A DNA stretch of 41,152 bases. Source: Oscillospiraceae bacterium. Its GTDB lineage: Bacteria; Bacillota; Clostridia; Oscillospirales; Oscillospiraceae. Of the stretch, positions 33,794 through 39,709 are shown piece by piece (position 1 is the first letter of the stretch; each line of letters starts with the position of its first letter). The position numbers and the translations under genes are program-made. Location: positions 1-41,152 of the forward strand of contig JAEDDG010000016.1 of assembly GCA_016293865.1 (NCBI GenBank), read 5' to 3'. Below the pieces are notes generated by a model. That model did no database searches and had not been told where the DNA came from. It saw nothing but the letters and a program-made list of their open reading frames with translations.

Positions 33794-35011
33794 ATGTATA
33801 TTGATATACACCTGATTGCAAAGATAGCCATAGCCTTTGCCGTGGCGCTTGTACTGAGCTTTATTGTCACGCCGGCTGTCAAGTCTTTTGCACAGAAGGT
33901 CGGCGCCATTGATGTGCCGAAAGATGCCCGGCGCATGCATGACCATCCGATCCCGCGCCTGGGCGGCCTGGCGATTTTTGTCGCATTTATTCTCAGCGTC
34001 CTTTTGACTGCGGAGATCAACCGGCAGGTGCAGGGGATCCTTCTGGGTTCTGTGATTATTGTTGTTGTCGGCGTCATTGACGATATTGTCTCGCTGGCGG
34101 CGCTGGTCAAGCTAGCAGGACAGATCGCCGCCGCACTGGTGGCTGTGTTCTTCGGCGTGGTGATCAACGTTGTTTCCAACCCGAATGTTTTCAGCAGCTC
34201 GGAGTACATCGTGCTGGGCGCCGTGGCGGTTCCGGTGACCGTTTTGTGGATTGTCGGCGTGACAAATTCCGTCAATCTGATCGACGGGCTCGACGGGCTT
34301 GCGGTCGGCGTGTCAGCAATTGCATCCATCACAATGCTGGTCATCTCCATTGTTCTGGAGCAGAGCAATGTTGCGGTTATCCTGGCGGCCCTGGCCGGCG
34401 CCTGTGTTGGCTTTATGCCGTACAATCTGAACCCGGCGAAAATATTCATGGGTGACACAGGCGCACTTCTCCTTGGCTTTGTGCTGTCCACGGTGTCGAT
34501 CATCGGGCTGTTCAAGTTCTACGCGATCATTACGTTTGTTGTACCGTTTCTCGTGCTCGGACTTCCGATTTTTGACACGACATTTGCGATTGTCCGCCGT
34601 CTGGCCAAGGGCCGCAACCCGATGTCGCCGGACAGGGGACATTTCCACCACCGCCTGATCGATATGGGGCTGAGCCAGAAGCAGGCTGTGGCGATTCTGT
34701 ATCTGATCAGCGGAATGCTGGGTGTGGCCGCCGTGCTGATTACCACCAGCGGTGAGCTGAAGGCTGTACTTCTGCTTCTTGCGTTCTTTGTGGCGCTTGT
34801 TCTGGGGTGGTTTGTCAAAAATAGCTTTTCACGTGAAAAGCTGAGGCGTGCCGAGCAGGCGGCCGCCGGTGCCGGCCGGCAGACCGCATCCGAGGGCGCT
34901 CCGGCACAGCCGCACACTGAGAATTTGCAGCCTGCGGAGCGCGCCGAAGAGCCGCAGGCGGACGGTGCCGACCCGTCAGATCGACAGGGCGATCACGATC
35001 AGCATGATTAG
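33794..35011 (+). CDS. tagO: Undecaprenyl-phosphate glycosyl-1-phosphate transferase (TagO/WecA type)
   Basis: Membrane enzyme that starts wall teichoic acid or other surface polymers by moving N-acetylhexosamine 1-phosphate to undecaprenyl phosphate. The 405-aa protein has about ten helices and the family loops: RRMHDHPIPRLGG, VGVIDDIVSL, NSVNLIDGLDGLA, KIFMGDTGALLLG and the C-terminal catalytic HFHHRLIDMGLSQKQ. The last 60 residues or so are a hydrophilic, Ala/Glu/Gln-rich tail of low complexity, longer than in most relatives. It follows trpS by 10 nt. Its last 36 nt overlap, tail to tail, the minus-strand gene at 34976. MraY is excluded by the GDTGALLLG/HHRL pattern. Confidence 0.93.
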   Translation: MYIDIHLIAKIAIAFAVALVLSFIVTPAVKSFAQKVGAIDVPKDARRMHDHPIPRLGGLAIFVAFILSVLLTAEINRQVQGILLGSVIIVVVGVIDDIVSLAALVKLAGQIAAALVAVFFGVVINVVSNPNVFSSSEYIVLGAVAVPVTVLWIVGVTNSVNLIDGLDGLAVGVSAIASITMLVISIVLEQSNVAVILAALAGACVGFMPYNLNPAKIFMGDTGALLLGFVLSTVSIIGLFKFYAIITFVVPFLVLGLPIFDTTFAIVRRLAKGRNPMSPDRGHFHHRLIDMGLSQKQAVAILYLISGMLGVAAVLITTSGELKAVLLLLAFFVALVLGWFVKNSFSREKLRRAEQAAAGAGRQTASEGAPAQPHTENLQPAERAEEPQADGADPSDRQGDHDQHD

Positions 35012-35227
35012 AAAATCCTCGTCTCCGCTGTCCATATACAGCAGCAGCAGGATCAAAAGCAGAATGATGTCGCTTGTATCCAGCTTGCCGCCCAATAGTC
35101 CGTTCAATAATGATTGCAGGCCGTCTGTCCGCTGGACAGGCGGCCTTTTCTCTTTGGGTGCGGGCTGTGCGCGGCTGCCGCCGGCTGACGGGCGCGGCGG
35201 AGGCCTGTCGACCCAGCGGTTATACAT
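34976..35227 (-). CDS. Small protein with hydrophobic C terminus, function unknown
   Basis: An 83-aa protein: a basic, proline-rich N-terminal third, a short GLQSLLNGLLGGKLD segment, then a leucine/isoleucine-rich helix (DIILLLILLLLYMD) and a second hydrophobic stretch at the end (FLIMLIVIALSI) separated by GDED. This looks like a small membrane-associated protein. The ATG at 35227 is chosen because GGGAGG lies 8 nt upstream; it overlaps the preceding gene by 8 nt. I recognise it as resembling small conserved clostridial proteins but cannot give a function. The last of three minus-strand genes. Confidence 0.75.
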   Translation of the reverse strand: MYNRWVDRPPPRPSAGGSRAQPAPKEKRPPVQRTDGLQSLLNGLLGGKLDTSDIILLLILLLLYMDSGDEDFLIMLIVIALSI

Positions 35228-35588
35228 GTCCTTCGCCTCCCGAAAATTCATTGAGCGCCAGGCGGGCAAGCCGTGCCAGTTTGGTCAGCTCCACTGCCCG
35301 GTCAACGGCCTCCTGCCGCTCTGTACGAAGATATGGACGGAGCGCGCGCAGGACTTCCGTTTTCCTTTCATCTGCCGATGAATACTCCCGCATGAGTTTT
35401 GTGACCATGCCCAAAAGCTTCGGATCAAGATCGGGGAGACTGCTGAAGGCCGGCTTCTGCGCTTCGCCGGCCGGTTCTGTGTCGCTGTGAGGCGAAGAAG
35501 AGGACAGCTGTTTTGCCATATCCATGATTTTCTGCATTTGATCCGGCGAGGAAAGAATGCTGTTTAATTTATCCTCAAAATCGCTCAC
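35220..35588 (-). CDS. Conserved hypothetical protein, function unknown
   Basis: A 122-aa soluble, charged protein. The N-terminal half is helical with SILSSPDQMQKIMDMAKQL, followed by a Ser/Pro/Glu linker. The C-terminal half has LRALRPYLRTERQEAVDRAVELTKLARLARLAL, here described by its key parts RALRPYL, RQEAVDRA and KLARLARLAL. The pattern resembles proteins found beside the 83-aa membrane protein in other Clostridia; function unknown. A GTG at 35597 touches the GGAGG, so the in-frame GTG at 35588 with 8-nt spacing is preferred. Confidence 0.78.
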   Translation of the reverse strand: MSDFEDKLNSILSSPDQMQKIMDMAKQLSSSSPHSDTEPAGEAQKPAFSSLPDLDPKLLGMVTKLMREYSSADERKTEVLRALRPYLRTERQEAVDRAVELTKLARLARLALNEFSGGEGHV

Positions 35589-35606
35589 AGTATTCACCTC
35601 CGATGT

Positions 35607-35858
35607 TTATTTCAGCAACTCTGAGATTTTCTGTGCAAGGCGCGCGCCCTCCGGCGTACTCAGTATATTCCCGACTGCGGACCGGACTGCGTCCAGATCG
35701 CCTTTTTTTACGGCGTCTTCCACGCCGTTTGCCTCCATGATTCTGCGTACGTTTTGTCCGTCTCCGGACAACATGATTTCTTCAAGCTCCTGCTTATGGC
35801 TGCTGAGTTTTCCGTCTCCCATCAGTTTTTGCGCGGCGGCGCTGAGATCCTCTGGCAT
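35607..35858 (-). CDS. Small helical protein, function unknown
   Basis: An 83-aa protein, predicted all helical, with no signal or membrane segment. It contains a charged GDGKLSSHKQELEEIMLSG stretch and ends GNILSTPEGARLAQKISELL. Its STPEGARLAQKI block resembles the LSSPDQMQKIMDMA block of the next gene, so the two may share an ancestral repeat. The ATG at 35858 has AAGGAG 7 nt upstream. First gene of the three-gene minus-strand unit; no clear sigma-A promoter is visible upstream, only a TATACT at 35920-35915 without a good -35. Confidence 0.75.
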   Translation of the reverse strand: MPEDLSAAAQKLMGDGKLSSHKQELEEIMLSGDGQNVRRIMEANGVEDAVKKGDLDAVRSAVGNILSTPEGARLAQKISELLK

Positions 35859-35969
35859 ATGCCGGCTCCTTTCCTGTTCAGTTTTCAGGCTCTGCTCCTG
35901 TACCAGTATATTCGGCGGTGCAGGTGCTGTGTTACCGGCCGGGCAAGATTTTTTGCCGGTGAGACAGGT

Positions 35970-36002
35970 TTGACATGTTTCGCATTCAGCTGCCGCTATA
36001 AT
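35970..36002 (+). promoter_or_regulatory. spoIIG-type promoter with long spacer and 0A-like box
   Basis: Perfect -35 TTGACA (35970-35975) and -10 TATAAT (35997-36002) are 21 bp apart, too far for an ordinary sigma-A promoter. TTTGACA (35969-35975) differs by one base from the Spo0A box TTCGACA and overlaps the -35. The Bacillus spoIIG promoter is known to have a similarly long spacer and to need Spo0A-P. Confidence 0.7.
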
Positions 36003-36027
36003 TTGTTTGTCTGATGGAGGGACGGAT

Positions 36028-36858
36028 ATGACGGTGGTTTACATAGACCAGTTGGTCGTGATCAATCTGATGGCGGATTATCTGCTGTTGCTGTGTACGG
36101 CGCGGATCTGTGCAATCTATGCAGGCCGTCTGCGGCTTGCGGCTTGTGCGCTTCTTGGCGCGGCCTACCCGGCGGCAATCCTGCTTTTTCATCTGCAGAT
36201 TCTGGGCCTGACAACAGTCAGGCTTGCCGTTGGATGCGCAATGTGTGCCGGCGCATTCGGCATCCGGCGGCGGACGCTGCGCGCAGCGGCAGTTTTTTAT
36301 CTGGTGTCCTTTTTGTTTGCGGGGTTCTTTGTTTGCCTGCGCGGTCTGATGGCCGGTGTCCGCGGACGATTGAGCGCGGCGGCGCTCCTGCTGTGTCTGA
36401 TGCTGGCTGCGGTCTTTATCCTGCGTGTCCTGTCACGGACCGCGCGGCAGTCGGCCGGCGGCGTACGGCGGGTATCCGTCATGCTGGGTGGGAAGAAAGC
36501 GGCTTTCAATGCATTGGTGGACACCGGAAATTCCCTGCAGGATCCGGTGTCAGGAAAAAACGTGCTTATTGCCGAGCTGGAAAGCGTATCGCCGCTTTTC
36601 CCGCCGGGGACGGGCCGTGCGCTCCACGCACAGAAGAGCGCGGCGGCGCAGCTCAGTATTGCGGCGGCGGCAATGCCGCAGGCCGGCTTCCGGCTTGTGC
36701 CCTTCCGGACGGTGGGCAGCGGAGATCTGCTTCCGGCTTTCAGGCCGGACTGCCTGATGATTGACGGGAAAAAGATGCCGGGCGTGCTGGTGGCCTTATC
36801 AACAGCCCGGATTTCTGACGGCGGCGCCTATACGGCGCTGGCCGGAGACTGGAATTAA
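36028..36858 (+). CDS. spoIIGA: Sigma-E processing peptidase SpoIIGA
   Basis: Membrane aspartic protease that removes the pro-sequence of sigma-E in the mother cell. The 276-aa protein has about five N-terminal helices (residues 1-135). A cytoplasmic protease domain follows with the catalytic DTGNSLQDP (Asp165), and the later PFRTVG and DCLMIDGKK segments are typical of the family. The ATG at 36028 has GGAGGG about 5 nt upstream; an earlier in-frame ATG would start at the promoter. sigE, its substrate, follows after 17 nt. Confidence 0.95.
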   Translation: MTVVYIDQLVVINLMADYLLLLCTARICAIYAGRLRLAACALLGAAYPAAILLFHLQILGLTTVRLAVGCAMCAGAFGIRRRTLRAAAVFYLVSFLFAGFFVCLRGLMAGVRGRLSAAALLLCLMLAAVFILRVLSRTARQSAGGVRRVSVMLGGKKAAFNALVDTGNSLQDPVSGKNVLIAELESVSPLFPPGTGRALHAQKSAAAQLSIAAAAMPQAGFRLVPFRTVGSGDLLPAFRPDCLMIDGKKMPGVLVALSTARISDGGAYTALAGDWN

Positions 36859-36875
36859 GCATGGAGGGTGAAGCA

Positions 36876-37610
36876 ATGAATATCAGAATGATGAAAAAGC
36901 GGATTCGTTTCGGCTGTGCGCGCCTGCTGCATTCCCTGAAGCTGACGGACGCCGGGACGCTGATGTATATCTGCGGGAGCGACACGCTGCCGCCGCCGCT
37001 GGCGCGCGAGGATGAGGCCCGCTGTATCGCCATGCTGGATACGGACAGGGAAGAGGCGCGCCGGATCCTGATTGAGCACAATCTGCGGCTTGTTGTCTAT
37101 ATCGCCCGCAGATTTGAGAACACCGGGATCAATATTGAGGATCTGATTTCCATCGGCACCATCGGTTTGATCAAGGCGATCAATACATTTGACAGCGAAA
37201 AAAAGATCAAACTGGCCACATACGCAAGCCGCTGCATCGAAAATGAGATTCTGATGTATCTGCGCAAGTCTGTCAATCAAAAGGGCGAGGTCTCATTTGA
37301 CGAGCCGCTGAATACGGATTGGGACGGCAATGAGCTGCTTTTATCGGACGTGCTGGGCACGGATAATGATATGGTTATGCGGCCGATTGAGGACGATGTG
37401 GACCGTCAGCTCCTGCAGTCGGCAATGAATAAGCTCAGCGAGCGGGAAAAAGAAATCATCACGATGCGTTTCGGGCTGGGAGACACAGCGGAGCGCACGC
37501 AAAAAGAGGTGGCAGATATCATGGGAATCTCGCAGTCGTATATCAGCCGGCTGGAGAAAAGAATCATACTGCGTCTGAAAAGAGAGATTCTGAGGAATCT
37601 GCGGGTGTAG
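36876..37610 (+). CDS. sigE: RNA polymerase sigma-E factor (pro-form), SigE
   Basis: Early mother-cell sporulation sigma factor. The 244-aa product has a basic pro-sequence (about the first 30 residues), then YICGSDTLPPPL, the region after the SpoIIGA cleavage point in relatives. Region 2 follows (HNLRLVVYIARRFENTG, IEDLISIGTIGLIKAI), then region 4 with a helix-turn-helix (TQKEVADIMGISQSYISRLE). The ATG at 36876 follows GGAGGG; an in-frame ATG at 36861 overlaps that site. No clear terminator follows in the next 100 nt. Confidence 0.97.
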   Translation: MNIRMMKKRIRFGCARLLHSLKLTDAGTLMYICGSDTLPPPLAREDEARCIAMLDTDREEARRILIEHNLRLVVYIARRFENTGINIEDLISIGTIGLIKAINTFDSEKKIKLATYASRCIENEILMYLRKSVNQKGEVSFDEPLNTDWDGNELLLSDVLGTDNDMVMRPIEDDVDRQLLQSAMNKLSEREKEIITMRFGLGDTAERTQKEVADIMGISQSYISRLEKRIILRLKREILRNLRV

Positions 37611-37685
37611 ACTGCTGATGGATTGCCCTCTGCAGCTGCGAAGATTTTTCCTGCCGACGGGAACAGCACCGCCGCGGTTTGCGGC

Positions 37686-37714
37686 TTGCAAAATGATGCC
37701 GACCGTGCTAAATT
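37686..37714 (+). promoter_or_regulatory. Putative promoter of the AraC-family regulator
   Basis: TTGCAA (37686-37691), 17-bp spacer, TAAATT (37709-37714). The -10 lies inside the left arm of a large palindrome. A second TATAAT (37726-37731) lies in the right arm but has no -35 at the right distance. Confidence 0.5.
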
Positions 37715-37735
37715 ATACACGTGCGTATAATTTAG
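37708..37735. promoter_or_regulatory. Perfect 28-bp palindromic operator candidate
   Basis: CTAAATTATAC (37708-37718), 6-nt centre ACGTGC, GTATAATTTAG (37725-37735). The arms are AT-rich in a GC-rich surrounding and cover the -10 and start region of the regulator promoter, a typical repressor position. It lies 44 nt before the regulator's start codon. Confidence 0.7.
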
Positions 37736-37778
37736 AACTCTGAACGGCATCGTCCGCTGCAGAGAGAAAGGCTCTTTT

Positions 37779-38672
37779 ATGTATCAGATGCCAAAAAGCG
37801 GCGGCTACTGCCGTCATAAGATCAATAAACCGATATGTATTTTATTCGTTGCCGGCGCCCGTGAGATCACACTTGAAAACGAATACCGCCGGGAGAACAG
37901 AGATTCCTCCCTGTGGGAGATGATTTATGTGGAGCGCGGCACGGCAGCCATTCAGACGGCTGAACAGAATCTGCAGCTGGAGCCGAACACGTTCTATCTG
38001 CACCGCGGAGGGAAGTTCCTGCTGCGCCGGGCGACTGACGGAGAGCAGCCGGCGGTGACGATGCTCACTTTTTCCTCTCCATCGCAGTCGCTGCAGATGT
38101 TTGAAGACTGCAAAACGTTTGTCAGCGTCCATAACCGCAAATATCTGGCCACGCTTCTGCGGGAATGCGAGATGACGTTTGCCGATCCGGCATTGCAGAA
38201 AAATACGGAGCTGCCTGTGGTCCGGCCCGACGCACTTCTCGGCGGCGAGCAGACAATCATAAACCGGCTGGAAATCTTTTTTGTGGAGCTGATGCGGGAA
38301 GAGCAGCGCCGCAGTACGTCGTCCATCATTTCCAAGGAAACAATCACGAATAAAACGGTACTGCGGATTATCGACATGCTCGAAAGCCGTCTGTATGAAA
38401 AAATCACGCTGGATGAAATCAGCGACAGCATCAGTTATTCCAAATCCTACCTGTCCAGACTGTTTCGCTCCGTGTGCGGCTACAGCATCATGGAATATTA
38501 TATTATGATTAAAATAGAGGAGGCAAAACGCCTGATTCAGGAGACGGACAGCAATTTTTCGCAGATTTCCGAACGTCTGCGCTTTGATAACCCGCACTAT
38601 TTTTCCATTGTATTCAAGCGGATCACCGGCATGACGCCGAGCGATTATGCAAAAATTGTCCGCCGGTCCTGA
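37779..38672 (+). CDS. AraC-family transcriptional regulator
   Basis: The 297-aa protein has an N-terminal cupin-like sensing half (EITLENEYRRENRDSSLWEM, LEPNTFYLHRGGKF). A C-terminal AraC double helix-turn-helix (about 195-297) includes LDEISDSISYSKSYLSRLFR and FDNPHYFSIVFKRITGMTPS. The ligand is unknown; such cupin halves often bind sugars. The ATG at 37779 has AAAGG 7 nt upstream. It sits between sigE and sigG, which are usually adjacent in spore formers, and has its own promoter and palindrome, so it is probably an insertion into the sporulation locus. Confidence 0.93.
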   Translation: MYQMPKSGGYCRHKINKPICILFVAGAREITLENEYRRENRDSSLWEMIYVERGTAAIQTAEQNLQLEPNTFYLHRGGKFLLRRATDGEQPAVTMLTFSSPSQSLQMFEDCKTFVSVHNRKYLATLLRECEMTFADPALQKNTELPVVRPDALLGGEQTIINRLEIFFVELMREEQRRSTSSIISKETITNKTVLRIIDMLESRLYEKITLDEISDSISYSKSYLSRLFRSVCGYSIMEYYIMIKIEEAKRLIQETDSNFSQISERLRFDNPHYFSIVFKRITGMTPSDYAKIVRRS

Positions 38673-38691
38673 CGGCGGGCAGATAAAATTC

Positions 38692-38720
38692 GGATAAAAC
38701 AGCCTCTCCGGGGAAATACT
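38692..38720 (+). promoter_or_regulatory. Sigma-F-like promoter for sigG
   Basis: GGATA (38692-38696), 15-bp spacer, GGAAATACT (38712-38720). This fits the known sigma-F pattern (G-Y-W-T-A, about 15 bp, GGnnAnAnT) except for one -35 base. Predicted start about 38727, downstream of the left arm of the leader hairpin. Confidence 0.5.
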
Positions 38721-38751
38721 GACAGGGTACATGTCAGAAACCGGGGAGGCT
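38701..38751 (+). repeat. Leader hairpin that covers the sigG ribosome binding site
   Basis: AGCCTCTCCGG (38701-38711) pairs with CCGGGGAGGCT (38741-38751) with one T-G wobble. An inner CTGACA (38719-38724) pairs with TGTCAG (38732-38737). The right arm contains the GGGGAGG of sigG (38743-38749). The following TTTGTTTTG might also make it a terminator for the upstream regulator. Confidence 0.8.
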
Positions 38752-38756
38752 TTGTT

Positions 38757-39527
38757 TTGCAGGGCAAGGTTGATTTATGCGGCGTAAACACGTCCAGGCT
38801 GAAGGTCCTGAAAAATGAGGAAACCATGGAGCTCCTGAAAAGGGCGCAGAAAGGAGATCAGAAAGCAAGGGAAGAACTGATTGCAGGAAACCTGCGGTTG
38901 GTGCTTTCGGTCATTCAGAAATTTCTGAACCGCGGCGAAAATGCGGACGATCTGTTTCAGGTCGGCTGCATCGGCCTGATCAAAGCCATCGATCATTTCA
39001 ATACGGATCTGATGGTCAAGTTTTCAACCTATGGTGTGCCGATGATCATTGGCGAGGTGCGCCGCTATCTGCGGGATTACAGTCCGATCCGCGTCAGCCG
39101 CAGCATGCGTGACACCGCGTACAGAGTGATGCAGGCCAAGGAAAAGCTGATGAATGAAAAGCAGCGCGATCCGACACCGGAGGAGCTGGCCGGAGAACTG
39201 GGGATCCCGCGGCAGGAGGTCGTTGCGGCCATGGATGCGGTGATGGAACCGGTATCTCTTTATGAGCCGATTTATACAGACAGCGGCGATTCCGTATGCA
39301 GTATGGATCAGATCAGCGACAAAAAGAACACGGACGAGAGCTGGCTGGAGCAGATTGCCATCGCAGAGGCGATCAGCGGCCTGGGCGCAAGAGAACGGAA
39401 CATTCTGCACCTGCGATTTTATGAGGGAAAGACCCAGATGCAGGTGGCACAGGAGGTGGGGATCAGCCAGGCACAGGTTTCAAGACTGGAAAAAAACGCC
39501 ATCAATAAAATCAAGAATGAACTGTGA
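38757..39527 (+). CDS. sigG: RNA polymerase sigma-G factor, SigG
   Basis: Late forespore sigma factor. The 256-aa protein starts QGKVDLCGVNTSRLKVLKNE, the N-terminal signature of sigma-G. Region 2 (NLRLVLSVIQKFLNRGEN, DDLFQVGCIGLIKAIDHF), region 3 and a region 4 helix-turn-helix (TQMQVAQEVGISQAQVSRLE) follow. The start is TTG at 38757, 7 nt after GGGGAGG; no better start lies downstream before the conserved motif. A weak start codon and a covered ribosome binding site point to tight translational control. Separated from sigE by the AraC-family gene. Confidence 0.96.
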   Translation: MQGKVDLCGVNTSRLKVLKNEETMELLKRAQKGDQKAREELIAGNLRLVLSVIQKFLNRGENADDLFQVGCIGLIKAIDHFNTDLMVKFSTYGVPMIIGEVRRYLRDYSPIRVSRSMRDTAYRVMQAKEKLMNEKQRDPTPEELAGELGIPRQEVVAAMDAVMEPVSLYEPIYTDSGDSVCSMDQISDKKNTDESWLEQIAIAEAISGLGARERNILHLRFYEGKTQMQVAQEVGISQAQVSRLEKNAINKIKNEL

Positions 39528-39537
39528 GAGAAAAACT

Positions 39538-39570
39538 GCCCCGCGCTGCTTCAGGCGGCGCGGGGCTTTG
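39538..39570 (+). terminator. Intrinsic terminator after sigG
   Basis: GCCCCGCGC (39538-39546) pairs with GCGCGGGGC (39558-39566) around an 11-nt loop, followed only by TTTG. Strong stem, weak tail; position 11 nt after the sigG stop supports the call. Confidence 0.7.
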
Positions 39571-39599
39571 CTGCTGCGGTGCGGCAAGTGATGCATGCG

Positions 39600-39628
39600 T
39601 TGCAGAGCCGGCCTGTATGTGGTAAAAT
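39600..39628 (+). promoter_or_regulatory. Promoter of the clostripain-family gene
   Basis: TTGCAG (39600-39605), 17-bp spacer, TAAAAT (39623-39628). Predicted leader of about 75 nt before the ATG at 39710. Confidence 0.55.
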
Positions 39629-39709
39629 ATGCACATCCAGACCGGTTTCCGTCCGGAAAATGAATTCGTTTTTATGGCGATTTGACAGGCAAAAGTGAAA
39701 AGGAGAAGT

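Noticed and set aside
31537..34515. 992-codon open frame on the minus strand
   Set aside because: It lies antisense to three clear genes (aminotransferase, trpS, tagO), has no domain pattern, and is explained by high third-position GC in the real genes.
35935..35960. ACCGG...CCGGT hairpin upstream of spoIIGA as a terminator or riboswitch
   Set aside because: It precedes the promoter, has no T-tail, and shows no conserved RNA motif.
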